Shown piece after piece: positions 34,611 to 46,394 of a stretch of DNA of 64,000 nt. How positions within the stretch are numbered: the first letter of the stretch is position 1; each line of letters begins with the position of its first letter. Location of the stretch: NCBI GenBank assembly GCA_019279435.1, contig JAAALK010000082.1, positions 79,332,989 through 79,396,988 on the forward strand, written 5' to 3'. The notes under the pieces are model-generated. The model saw only the letters and a list, made by a program, of their open reading frames with translations. It had not been told where the DNA came from and searched no databases. The DNA comes from Zizania palustris (taxonomy: Eukaryota > Streptophyta > Magnoliopsida > Poales > Poaceae). Made by a program: the position numbers and the translations under genes.

Positions 34611-35233
34611 TTGATTTATATGTCCTAAAGTTGAGTACAATTTGATAATATGTCCAAAGTTTATTAAAGTTGTATAAAATGTTCTTATAAGATTATTTGC
34701 AATAAAAAATTATACAGGGGTTATTTTATAAAATGTCCATGTCGCAAGAGGCCACCGATGGACGTTGCTCGAGCCGCCCCTATCGCCGCATCACCGTTTG
34801 CCCGCTGTTGCCACCCGTCCAACACCATCGAAGCCATCGCCGCCAAAGCCCTCGCCTGCTATCGAAGCCCCTGCCTATCGCTACCATTGAAGCCCGCATC
34901 TGCCGCCGCTACTGTTGAAGCCCTCGTATGACTCTGCCGCCGAAGTCCTCACTCGACACCGCCGAACGCCACTGATGCCACCAAAGCCATCGCTTGCCAC
35001 CATTGCATGCCACTACCTATGCTGTCACCTGACTCGCCGCACCCACCCGACCAGCCGAGGACACCTCTAGCGTAGCTACGTGAAGGGTAAATCCTCTTTT
35101 TAGAGGATAATTTACAAAACAAACCTTGTAGATATATTATCAATCTAGATGTTCAACTTGGGACATATTATATAATTTTGATGAATTTTGGACATATTAT
35201 CAAAGCTTGCTCAACTTTGGGACATATAATCAA
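34611..35233. mobile_element. Long-TIR element with GC-rich core (MULE-like candidate)
   Basis: The left 70 bp (34611-34682, TTGATTTATATGTCCTAAAG...) is an imperfect inverted copy of the right 74 bp (35160-35233, ...ACTTTGGGACATATAATCAA). The AT-rich arms enclose a GC-rich core (about 34735-35085) made of degenerate GCCGCCGAAGCCCTCG-like units. No transposase and no convincing target duplication were seen. Long TIRs around foreign GC-rich sequence recall Pack-MULEs, but the core gives no recognisable gene. Confidence 0.45.
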
Positions 35234-35412
35234 TTCCCCCATTTCGATGTGTTTTCTCAAAGCAAATGCTGCGATATCAGCTATTGTGGTTGTCTGTAAC
35301 ATCTAACATTTGTTTAGTCTAGGAAAACTTGTTTGGATTCTCTCATTTGCAGTTTTGTTTGTAAGCTTCTTTGCGGTCTCCCTGATTATGTTCCGTTATG
35401 CTGATTTTGCAG

Positions 35413-38400
35413 ATGGAAACGCAGATGAATTTTGCGCCCCTAAGTGCTCCATTTCCTGTGCAGCACAGGTCCCTCACGTTGGACGTCAAGGTAGCGTCTT
35501 GCTCCAGTAACTTATCAGATCTTCTTTGTGGTTCATTTCCATGTGAATTTGATTCAAATTAAGCATATATGCGTGCATTGTGTATTCATTTAATAATGGT
35601 GTAAGACCGAAATGGGTGACTAGAAGGGGGTGAATAGACGTTTTAGCAAATTCTTTTGAATTGATGACCTTTTGTAAACACCCAACGCTCTTCTAACAGA
35701 ACAAGCAGAAGCAAATAAACTTTCACAGCAAAATCTCATAGAAAGAAAGTGCTATCACACTCCTATCAGATATAATATGATGCGACAGTTTGAGAGATCA
35801 CAAACACTAAAAATAATCTAGCCTTAAAACAATCGATGTTCTAATTGAAAAAACACCAATATAGTGCTTAAAGTAGATTGAAATCTACTCATATATCGGA
35901 AGACAAATTAATAAATATTTCACCAACTCATAGACATTTCATCAATCATTCACAACTCAAAGGAAGTATTCAGAAAGGTAACATTTAATAAAAATTATAG
36001 AAATGAAATCATATTAAAAATAAACTAGAAATTACCTGACTTTACCTTTGAACAAACATTTGGCGTGCACTGTTGTACTGTTCTTCATTGCTTCTCCGGT
36101 AGCCATGAACTACTACCGCCGCAGACCATGTCCAGGCGTGCAGGCAGTGCTATGTGGCAGAAAATCCACATGCAGACACTGTTGGCGTTTCTGGGATGCA
36201 AGCAGCACCACCTTCCCCTCCTCCCGCTGAAAGACGGTGCCCTCGGTTCGAGGAAAAATCATCGACGGAGCTCCTCTGGAAAACCAGAAAGGCCGGAGTA
36301 CTATGCTCAGCTTTGTGTGCTAGTGATAGGCAGCGCCTAAATGAGTCAGGTACTCTCGAAAGTAAACCACAGAAAGACCAGCCGACAGTTTAAGAACAGT
36401 GGCAGCGGGTGTTGTTTTGGCCGGTGGCTAGAGGTAGGAGAAGACACAATTGGTAAAGTGAACTCAAGATTTTTTTATTTGCAAAGAGTTGGTAAGAACC
36501 CTAGGACTAGGGGGCATTTTATAGGCAATTCAAAAACAAGAAAAGACACAAATACACTTGGGGTTTTTACAGACTCGAAGGCCCTTATGGCTAAAAATGT
36601 AAATCTTATCTAAAGGTAGTTTGTCTCGATTCGAAGCTTTCATAGCAACTACATCTTCTCTTTAGGACCCTTCGATCTCAATCTGACGGTTTTGAGCCGA
36701 AATTGACAAAGCCCTCTAGATCACCGACACGTGTCACCAATCCGCGAACTCAACCGCCAGCAAGTTTCTCCCGCTCTCGACTCCTCGAGCAGCCTTGTCA
36801 CTTGCACTGGCTTCCCTTTCATTGACTTGGTCGACACGCTGTCTCGATCATCTATCCGTCCATGTCTTTTTTTATCTCTATGTGTACGCCTGAAATATTC
36901 CTCAACTTTGTTGGAAATCAAAAGCTAAACAAAGAATAATGGAGGCAATATTTTTGTGCGGCACAACCGCAGCTTTTTCTCTTCCTTTTTTCTCACTAAA
37001 CAATCTTCAAATACAAGCTTAAATAGGCTCTAATCAGCACATGCACAACCCACCTTCTCCACGCCATAATCCCTGACGTAAATGGCTAATTACATGCACC
37101 AATGCACCATTAACACATTAATTTCAGTCATGCAAACATGCACCACACACTAGTCATGCAAGTAGTGGCTAACTTTGATGATGCATGTTGTACGTAAGGA
37201 ATGGCTGACTTGAACGTTGCATGCAAACCTCAATTAACCAAAATACTAATGTCTGATCATTATACTAACTTAATCACTCTAATGCATATGATCTAGCCAT
37301 CCTAGACACTCCGTTGTCAACCGCAAACATTTTTTACCTTGCACCCGTTGGATTGATTCTGCAGGTTCTATTAGCACACCGCTAATCCGGGCGCCTCTGG
37401 TTCTCCTGCATCAAGAACCAACTCCGTGCAAATATGCTAACATAAAAATTAAGTCTAGATTATTTCTAACAAACTTCACCCAACATCCTTGATCATCTTG
37501 CATCAAGTTCCCTGCTTGATCCTAATCACTTGTCGTTGACAATTGACTTGCATCTCAACCCTGCACACACTGAGATAAGCATAACACAAATCTCCATGCA
37601 TAACACAATGAACCCCTCAGTGAACACAACAAGCCATTATAATTCCAGACCATTAAATCAGGTAAATTTGTCAATCACTAATCACTAAGATAAAACCACA
37701 GTGTAAACCCCACTTGGTTTCTCAAATGGGTTAATTTTTTCTATGCCATTACAATTTTCACGGTTTGCCAATATGTTATCATGTGTCAATGACAAATGGA
37801 GGCCACCACACTGACAGTGGCATGTAGGCAATTTTTGAAAATTATAATGGTATGTGAGTAATTTTCCCTTTAATAAAACTGTTCCTGGATGAAAACTTAA
37901 TTCAACATGTTATCAGATATTGACATATCGCTAGTCATTGCCCTTAAGAAAAATATATCATCAGTTATTGGCTTATTGCAGCATAATACAATTTGCATTA
38001 GCTATTACTATTATCACTATTAACTTGTGACAAATTTTTATTGTTTAGTTCCTGCAAGTATCACACTCACCTAGTTTGGTGGGTGTCATTTGAGTTATTT
38101 GCATGCCAGATATCTTATTTTCCTCCTGTTTTTTTAGGGAAATAAGACTGATATTGTTATCAGCAAGTATGAAGATAGCTTTCTGGTGAGTTACACATTG
38201 CAACTGATATTCAATAGTTATCAGTTTTTAGTTTTCACGTGTGAAAGATGTTCATCTATCATAAAATCTACAGGTGATTGTGACACAGATAGGATGCATG
38301 GGGACAATATGAGCTGCCAAGTATGTTTGATTCTAATGCAGATGCCTTCTCATTAATATAAAATGCAAAACATGGTTTATTTTGTGCATTATCAGTTCAG

Positions 38401-39776
38401 GATAGATGACTAATTCCATTCTATGTTAGTTCCATCGAAATATGAAACCTGGAGCTACTTTTTAACTGAAATTTCAGGAAAAGGAGTGATAATCCATCTG
38501 CATATATGTTCTTTTGTGTTTAATCATCTAGTTGCAAACAGGCTATGAAATTGTTTTGCATAACTTTTGGATTGCATGTCAGGAGTTAGGACATGATTTC
38601 TAGACGCTATCGCTTATACTGGATAAAGCTTCTGTTAATTCTTCGACATTGGAGTTGATAGTTTGCACTGTGAGGTGACAAAGCAGTGTTGTGGAGGTTT
38701 GCAGCTTAAGAAAGTTAACCTGATAATAATATAATATTTTATATAATGTAGGGCTTGTAGGCATTACTGCATTACCATTGTATAGTACTATAGTTATTAC
38801 TATGTGTTGTGTTTCTTGCCAATTTAGTATTTCTCATCATGCTTTCTTACTCGTTAATAGGAAAGATGAAAGTGTTTTTTCTGATCCAACCTACAATGTA
38901 TCTGTTCTTTTTGGAAAGAGAAATGAGGTAAGCTTGTTAACACCATAGATTGTGAGGTCTGATTATGGACATGTATGATGAATGTGCAAATTGTTGTTAT
39001 TGCAGCCGTTACTACTAGCTTGTGCACGTCAACTTATTGAGCACATAAGGTTTGCTTGTTCACCATTTACTTGTGCCATGTGTTTCCCCCACATATTTGA
39101 ACAACTTCATAAGATATCCGCTTGCTTCTCATGCAACCAAAAGTTGAATTTTGTGCTAATTGTGTGGATTAGAAAGTCCATCTATCCGTGATTCCATTTA
39201 GTCTTGTATGTTATTTGCACCAATAAGCTCCTCTTATTTTAATCTGCTCTTGGATAAATGCAAACGTCTGCACTCTCCAGCAATGATGGCTGATTGTGGT
39301 CAATGTTGTTTAGCTCTCACATTTTTTGTGGCACTTCATTGCTGAAGTTAATTCCATAATCTATCAAACACTCAAACTCTGATTTATCTTTAGTATTTGT
39401 ACCACACACCATTTTCTTACAGATGCTTAATAAAAAAATATTATGGATCAGACTGAATTACTATTTTGTACTGACACTTCTTTGTTGCAGCGGTAGTGGC
39501 TCAGCACGGTCATTGATGATATCTCTTGGTCTGAAGGATCATTCCCAGGTATGACTATAATTCTGTGTGTCAATTTTTCTGATGAATCTTGCTGAATCAG
39601 AAAGCATAGTCAACCGTTCAACTATACTGTGATTATTGTGGATTGTAGATAGGTCCCATCATTTTCATATTGAAATCAATAATGTTCTCGTGTATGTCTC
39701 TGATGCAATTTTGACATATCTGCAGGGAACAGTTAAAGATATAGTTTCCACCATAATTGAGAACTGCGTATGGTGA
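35413..39776 (+). CDS. Proteasome assembly chaperone 3-like gene, 7 coding exons, in-frame TGA in exon 3
   Basis: Proposed exons: 35413-35490, 38138-38185, 38274-38320, 38861-38927, 39006-39049, 39491-39548 and 39726-39776. All introns are GT-AG and phases agree across every junction (393 nt, 130 residues plus stop). The product starts METQMNFAPLSAPFPVQHRS. It includes GNKTDIVISKYEDSFLVIVT, ACARQLIEHISGSGSARS and LGLKDHSQGTVKDI, and ends ENCVW. By recognition this matches the small PAC3/PSMG3 family, which with PAC4 helps assemble the 20S proteasome alpha ring in the cytosol. Its length suits the family. An in-frame TGA (38310-38312) would end the product after 54 residues, so this may be a pseudogene, a null allele or a base error. 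Intron 1 is enlarged by a solo LTR. The ATG follows a splice acceptor, implying a 5' leader intron. Confidence 0.72.
35600..37724 (-). repeat. Solo LTR I (copia), in intron 1 of the PAC3-like gene
   Basis: It starts TGTAAGACCGAAATGGGTGAC and ends CACTTGGTTTCTCA, with a perfect target duplication AATGG (35595-35599 and 37725-37729). Terminal similarity to A, C and D LTRs puts it with the SIRE-type elements, in antisense orientation to the host gene. A minus-strand TATA box is at about 36516-36524. Length is 2125 bp, including the 563-bp nested LTR J and one copy of J's target duplication. No internal region remains, so it is a product of LTR-LTR recombination. Confidence 0.9.
36909..37471. repeat. 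Solo LTR J nested in solo LTR I (563 bp)
   Basis: Starts TGTTGGAAATC and ends ATTTCTAACA, with a perfect target duplication AACTT (36904-36908 and 37472-37476). The TGTTGG...CTAACA ends are LTR-like. It contains no ORF, so family and orientation are not determined, though a copia solo LTR is likely. Confidence 0.8.
37725..37872. repeat. Small foldback element (MITE-like) cut by solo LTR I
   Basis: TATGCCATTACAATTTTCA (37742-37760) is an imperfect inverted copy of TGAAAATTATAATGGTATG (37836-37854), and the pairing extends to about 44 bases per arm. The AATGG target duplication of I lies in its left end, so I inserted into the edge of this element. Confidence 0.45.
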
Positions 39777-41859
39777 CAATTATTCCGTTCATCAACAGAG
39801 ATGTTGACATATATCTATCGTTCAGCAAATCAACATTACATTACCTTGCTTGAAATTCTAGAATTTTGTAACTAGGATTTCTTCAGACTTAATCTACTAC
39901 AAAGGGGTCTTTCCTCTAAGTTATGTAAGTAATGTGCTCCTATCATGAGTTGTGCTGATAGTTTTGATGAGTATTGCAGTTTGAGCTTGTGAATGCTTGT
40001 ACTTTGTACTCACGTTACATTGCTGATCTGGCCAAATATTTCTGCCATGAGCAATTTTTTTCTTCGTAGAACCAATTATTTTATCCTTTTGAAAAATGTG
40101 CTGGAGAAAAATCAGAACAGTGAAAAATCAGAAAAACAAACACAAAGCACATAAAAACCAGAACTGTTTGGAACAGAAAATGAATTGTTTTCTTCTTCTT
40201 CTCATCTAAAACTTTGTGGTACATATTGTAGCTCAAAAACATTAATTTGCAAATTAAGAAAGAAGCTACCACCCACTAACTAAAACAAAAGTTGCTACTA
40301 AAGTAAAAGTTTCTAAAGTAATTCTAGAAAGTAAAAGATGCTTGTTGTAGTACATATGCAGAATTTGGACCATTTGGACCAATAAGATTTATACTCTCAA
40401 AACATGAGAAGATCCCATTCTTTTACCTTTAAATAGTACATTGGACTATGAACACCTAGGCCCCCAAAATTTTGATGATTCCATGAAAATACGTGATGGC
40501 TTAACATAAGAATGGATGCATGTCTTTTCTCTCCGGGAGAAATGATGGTTCATGAGTTTATCTACCACTAGTAATGTGTTTGTGCTAATGTTATGGGAAC
40601 ATTCAAAAGATAATAAATGTTTTAAAATTAAAGTCAACAAGAACAGAAGACTCCGTACTTTAGTAGAAATTGATTAGCTGAGATTCTCATTTATCTTGGT
40701 TTGAGCTGCAAACAGAAATTCTAGATGAAAAGATGAAGAGACTAGCATGATAGAGAAATTCACTTAGGCAAAGAATCTCGCAAGAAGTTATCCAAGCTAA
40801 CACAATCCACAAGCTCATTAAAAATAGGAGCTAACTCACACAACTGCCTCTAACAAGATTCTTGAAGATGCATTAGGAGCAAGAGAATGGAGCATGGACC
40901 AAATCAACACAGATCACTGCAAGAGGTCAATAAGATTGTTTAGTCAAGTAAAAAGCTTGTAACACGGTGAGATCAATTTTTTGCATCAAGGTTCACAACA
41001 AGATTTCTTTATATTACTCAACAATTGATTCTTTCTTAGGCAAGGCAAATGTATTTTCTGTATCAAGGTGTTGTCATGTAGAGGGGCAGGGGTCGGGGAA
41101 ACGCTAGGCTGGGGAGGGGCGCAGGGTGACATTTCATTTGTGGAAGGAGATTGAACGAGATTAGAGGAAAGAAATTAGAGGATTTGTTAGATGAGAGGAT
41201 TTGAGAAGATTATTATTGATTGATGATGAACGATGAATGACTGAGATTTAATAGATGAGTGATAAATGATTAAGAATCTTTACTAGCCGGGGGATGATGA
41301 GTATTTTAATTTCATGCATTATAAAGTATGGTAGAAACATTTATCCTAATTTGATTGTGCAAAACTAAACGTATAATTACACGGAAAGATAAAACACATT
41401 TCTTGAATGACCAAATAGAAAAATGCTGAGAATTCTAGCATTCATAACGAGCAAAAATTCCATGGATCTTGTTGCAAATGGAAAAAGAAAGAACACCAGA
41501 GAATACATGAAAGTAAAATTCTGGATCTTTATTGATTATTGATTTGAATAATGCAATGGGTATTATAGAAAGAGAAGAGACACGATGAAGAAGTGAAGGG
41601 ACGCATGCAGTTGCATTGCGCCGGACGCGATGCATGGAGGCACCCCTGCATGTAGGCGGCTATCAACAATGCACTGCATGTCGTTGATGAGATTAATTCT
41701 CAACACCCCCTTAATCGAATCCTTTAATTACATGATTGATATCATATATTTTGAAAAACTTATATAAAAATTTTGTGGGAAAATTTTCGGAGAAAATACA
41801 TGGTATATTGTTGTTATATTAATATTAATATTGTCTCATTAAAAACCTTTATAAGAAAA
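39777..41859. other. Intergenic region downstream of the PAC3-like gene
   Basis: No ORF or RNA gene is convincing. The first few hundred bases probably hold the 3' leader and polyadenylation region of the chaperone gene. A purine-rich stretch lies at about 41150-41290. The segment 41690-41859 (CTCAACACCCCCTTAATCG, then TGTCTCATTAAAAACCTTTATAAG) resembles degraded copia-type sequence, at low confidence. Confidence 0.5.
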
Positions 41860-43441
41860 TGTTGGACCGAAAAAGGTGACCATAGAGGGGTGAATGGAAG
41901 CTTTAAAAATTCTCTTCTAAAAAACAGACTTCAAACACACCCTTCGGAGTATCTGGTTCGGAGGTATTGAGCACACTCCAAACACAGGCTTAGCACAGGG
42001 CAAAAGTTTGAAGTTCAGAAGACTTCGCTCACACCTAGTCACCAAAATGCTCAAAGCAGGGCTTCGCAACATTATGCTTCGCACACAAAGGTGCTTGGAG
42101 TCAGACTCCACACAACTCCGCACTAGTAACTGGTACTAGGCTTCGCTAATGGAACAGACACCGAATAAGAGTTAAGAAAAATGGCACAGTGAAAATCACA
42201 GGCTTCGCACTCTTGAGACTAGACAGTACTTCACTAGAGACACTCGAGTATATACCTTTGATTCTCATAGAGAAAACGTACTCTAAAAATCCACTCAACA
42301 TAGCCTCCGCACACAAGATGACAAGTGCCCCTTCGTTGGCAAGAACACAGAGTAAACACTCTGGTTTACACAAAATGAAGTGCATTGCAAAAACTTAACA
42401 CGAGCAAAACGAAGAACACAGATACAAGTTCATGCAAAAATGAATCAGAGAAAGAATAAGAAATTCATTGCATGAATAGTGAACAAAAAAAGCTCACAAA
42501 TCTGAGTACAATTTTGTGGCGGCTGGCCCTAGGGTACAATGAGTACTGAAGGTTCTAAATCTAGGCAAAAGTGTTGCCCTAGATCTCAGCCTGCCTCTCC
42601 TTATATAGGAAAACTCAAATATGTGAAGTGATTATAGTACCCCTAGGGTTTACAAGTTTTCTGCCTCTGACAGTCATGGGGCTACTGCTGGTAGTCTACT
42701 TTATTGGAAGATCCTTTTGTGTCAGCTTTGTAGACCAAAATCTTCAGAGCCCCCTTCACACTATGAAGTGCCTAAGTGACTTCGTTAGTAGGCTTCGAAC
42801 CCAAAGGTGTTTCGCTACATCCGAAGTCTGTCATTGATGATTTTGATACACTTGTCAACATTGCCTCACTCGTGAGGACTTGACCGCTAACCTCCGAAGT
42901 ATCTCCTTCTGGAGCACTCATTCGAAGTGCCTCGCCTTCGAGGACTTTACCTCGATGTATTTTCATATGCAGTCCCCCTCTGCATTTCCTGCCTTCGACT
43001 AGCGCACCTTCAACTCGAGGACCGACCTCAACTTCACATAGCCTCCGTGACCCTCTGACACAAAGCTCCCCACTTGTCCAGCATCAAGCTCCCCGCTTGA
43101 CCAAAGTCACCTGCTGTGCTGACCGTCCCGTTGCCTCCTAAGTCACCTGCACACCATCCACAAGCAACCAATACCCCGAATGCCTCTCCGGGTAAAACAC
43201 TGTTTGGTGCACACTTCAGTGCACCACCAAAGTACCGAACCCTTCGATCAACCTCCGACATATATTATGTCGAACCCCTTTGAAAGACATACTCCGCTGC
43301 ATACTTGTGCAGCTAACAAATACGGAACCCCTTTGGTGATGACCTCTGAACCCTTTCGAAGAGGACCTCTTCGTCTAGAAGAGCACTTGTCAATCACTCG
43401 TCACAGACTGAAACCGAGGCACATCTCAACTTGGTTTCTCA
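41860..43441 (-). repeat. 3' LTR of element C (1582 bp)
   Basis: Reads TGTTGGACCGAAAAAGGTGACC at its left and CAACTTGGTTTCTCA at its right, matching the reverse complement of element A LTR ends. The first 140 bases match 52399-52533, the start of C's other LTR. A polypurine tract (minus GGGGGGAGAT) adjoins at 43442-43453. Confidence 0.9.
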
Positions 43442-44500
43442 ATCTCCCCCCTTATGAGTGCATTAACAACCCAAATCCAAATTCATGAAAAATTTAAATT
43501 TTCAGCGCACAAGTGACCATAACAACTCAAAAAAAGAAAAAGCATGTCACTTGATATAAAATGGAGTCTTCCTTTTTCAAATTCTTCCCCTTGAAGATAA
43601 AAGCAGCAGCATAGAAAATCTCCTCTTGAGCTAAATTCTCCCCCCTTAACACACAAATTTTCTCCCCCTTTATTAATGCATGAATCAAGGAGCAATAAAT
43701 GATGCAAAGCTTCTGATATATATTTGAAAGCTAGTACATACAGTTCAATAGTACGCCAATCATAAGTGTCTTAAAAGAATATATACTCAGCTCCGATCAA
43801 TAAGATCTAATTTTCATTTGAAGAATTTCTTAGACTAGCAACCTATATAGGATAGGCCATGAACTGCAAAAGCTAGCAAATATCTACCTAGGAAAGCATA
43901 TCTAGAGTCAAGGAGCTTCAACAAACTTGAAATGCAATAATTTTATACTTGCAATTCTTTTGAAATTGTCAGTGGTTATTTGCTTGTCAACCTTATACTA
44001 ATCAATCATGCCAAGCCTAGGTCAAGTAAAGACTGTTAGAAGCTTAAAGCAATGATTTTGGTAAATACTACAATATTCTAATTCATACCAAAGTGATATG
44101 GTAAGCAGTCTAGAATAGAAATAGTGCGACAAGACAAACCCGCCTGGATCTTTTCAATTTTAGCACAAAAGACATGGATATCAATTATATGATTTTCATT
44201 TATTGTTAGATCAAGGTTTCCATGAAAAGCGTTTAAATATTCGAGTTGCATGTTTGCATCCAAGATAAATGGATTTCAGCTACCAAGTATGAAAAAGATA
44301 GCTAAAGAAATTTGCCTAGACAAGCTAGATGCAAGACTAAGCAGTGATCGTGTTTTGAATTTTTAAAATCATGCTCATGATAAAAACAGACATATTAACA
44401 AGAGCTGAGCTAACATGATCATGACAATTATACAAAGGTATACATAAACAAAAATATGTAAATACAATCACTCATATGACAGAAACTTATGTAGACCTTC
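43442..44500 (-). other. 3' untranslated region of element C with extra purine tracts
   Basis: Non-coding. Besides the LTR-adjacent tract, the minus strand has TTAAGGGGGGAGAATT (about 43635-43650) and AAAGGGGGAGAAAAT (about 43658-43673), paralleling the internal purine tracts of A and B. Confidence 0.65.
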
Positions 44501-44501
44501 G

Positions 44502-44793
44502 ATACTTGTCATTTTCTGGGTTCATCTCTTGTTTGTTGGTCTTCTCGCAAATAGTCTAGCATTGTGCAATCCACAGTAGAGGCTGAATATGTTGCTGCAG
44601 CTAGTTGTTGTGCACAGATTTTGTGGATGGTTTCCACTTTGTGAGATTTTGGGTTGGAGTATAAGAGTGTTCCACTTTTTTGTGATAACACTAGTGCCAT
44701 TAGTAGAGCAAACAACCCGGTTCAGCATTCCAGAATCAAACACATTGATTTGAGATATCACTTTTTGAGAGATCACAATGAGAAGGGTGATTT
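44502..44793 (+). pseudogene. Inverted RNase H segment inside element C
   Basis: The plus strand codes TCHFLGSSLVCWSSRK, then EAEYVAAASCCAQILWMVST and NNPVQHSRIKHIDLRYHFL, ending HNEKGD. This is copia RNase H in the orientation opposite to the rest of C. Two stops interrupt it (TAG after SSRK and TGA after MVSTL). The C-terminal residues that should follow are found on the minus strand immediately to the right. Confidence 0.85.
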
Positions 44794-44804
44794 GTACTAA
44801 CACT

Positions 44805-44868
44805 ATCACAAAATGCCATAGGGATGACAAATACCAAGTTTCCAATGCAAATAGGCAAATCTAGAAGC
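44805..44868 (-). pseudogene. RNase H C-terminal remnant of element C
   Basis: Minus strand reads ASRFAYLHWKLGICHPYGIL and a stop, matching the C-terminus of A and B RNase H (SRFAYLRGEFGVCHPYDIL in A). It is in C's proper orientation, next to the inverted segment. Confidence 0.75.
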
Positions 44869-44873
44869 ATTAA

Positions 44874-45027
44874 GGGGACCAGAGCCCGTCTACTACGAGG
44901 AGGATGAAGGTCTGGAGTAGCGACCCAATCAAGGCGAGACTGGAAGAAGGCATTCATCTAGGACTCTTTGTTTTATTAGTTTCTCTTCACCTTTATTCAC
45001 TTTTGTACTAATACGGTCTACGAACCA
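44874..45027 (+). repeat. Captured fragment of Tekay-like LTR inside element C
   Basis: About 150 bases match the reverse complement of 52645-52790 in element K's LTR, from AGAGCCCGTCTACTACGAGG to GGTCTACGAACCATAT. It sits exactly where RT should be, between integrase and the RNase H remnant. It has no LTR ends, so it did not arrive by ordinary insertion. Confidence 0.85.
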
Positions 45028-46394
45028 TATCCTTTTCACTAGCAAGCTCAAAAAACAAACTAACACAAGGGGTTGATTCATCAAAATTCACATCACATGA
45101 CTCAATGATAGTGTTAGTGTCTAAATTGAACACTCGATATAAATGACCATAAGTGGTATAACCCAAAAAGATCCCATTTGAAGATCACAACTAAAATTTG
45201 TCTAAATTTCCACGTTTTAGGATAAAGCACCGACAACCAAATACTCGAAAATCAGTAACCTTGGGTTTTCTCCCAAAACGCAGCTCATAAGATGTCAAGT
45301 TCAAAATTAAGCACAAGAAAATTTGGTTTGAGATGTAACATGCATTGTTTATGGCCTCAGCCCAAAATCTTCTAGGAGTCCTATGCTTACCGAGCATCGT
45401 CCTAGCCATCTCTACCGAGGTGCAGTTCTTCCTCTCAACAACTCTACTTTTTTGAGGAACCTGCAGAGCAGAGAATTGGTGTTCTACGCCATGCTCCATG
45501 CAAAAGTCAACAAAGAGGTTGTTGTTGAACTTGGTGCCATTATCACTTTGAATGAATTTTAATGGACCCGAGAGTTCAGTAAAAATCCTCAAAGCTAATC
45601 TCCGAAAGTGTGAAAACACTTCATCCTTGCTTGCTAAAAAGAAGACCCAAGAATAGCAGGAGAAATCATCCACCATGACAAGGACATACCATTTGCCACC
45701 TAAAGAACTAACCCGGGAATGACCTACAATGTCCATATGGAGAAGTTCTCCAGGTTGTTCACTCATTACCATGTTGACTAGTGAATGTGAGGCAAAAACC
45801 ATCTTTCCATGTCGACAAGGAGCACAAACTAAGTTCTTCTCAAATTTGAGCTGGGGCAATCCTCGGATCAGACCTAAGGTACTCAAGTGAGCGAGCAAAT
45901 AAAAGCTTATATGCCCTAGTATCCTATACCACATCTAGTGCTCAAAAGATGGTTGTGCCACCAAGCAATGAGAAGACTCAGTAGACCTAGAAAAGTCGAC
46001 TCCAAAAACCCTCCCGATTCTCAGAAACTTGCAAATTAAAACGCCATTAGAATTGAGTACTTGTGAAGTATCGCATATGAAACACATTTTCAAGCCCTCA
46101 TCAAGTAACTGTGATACACACAACAAATTGTACCCCAAATGTTCAACCAAAGCAACATATTTAAGAGTGAAGTTGTTATTGATTCTTACCACACATTTAC
46201 CTTTCACTCTGCTTCTTCAGTTGTTCCCAAAGGTGATGTACTCCTTTTTCTTAGTTGAAGTGAGACTGGAGAAACATGATGTGTTTCCAGTCATATGGCG
46301 CGAACAACCAGAATCCATGATCCACTTGTTTTCCAAGCCTCTGTCTACTGCCTACACAAAGCGAGAAAATATCGATCGCTCAGTGCTAGAGTGA
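45028..46394 (-). pseudogene. Copia protease and integrase of element C
   Basis: On the minus strand, protease shows WIMDSGCSRHM near 46300. The frame from 46207 gives GYNLLCVSQLLDEG and SSHCLVAQ. Integrase from 45934 carries VDDFSCYSW, SDNGTKF and VERKNCTSVEMARTML, and ends near HRTPRRFWAEA and KVTDFRVFGCRCF. Stops lie between 45937 and 45935 and at 45191. Faint similarity continues past 45191 toward 45030, where the captured gypsy LTR piece begins. No RT (no YVDD) follows. Confidence 0.85.

Noticed and set aside
36065..36613. Short ORFs inside solo LTR I
   Set aside because: They lie wholly within a solo LTR, overlap in several frames and lack support.
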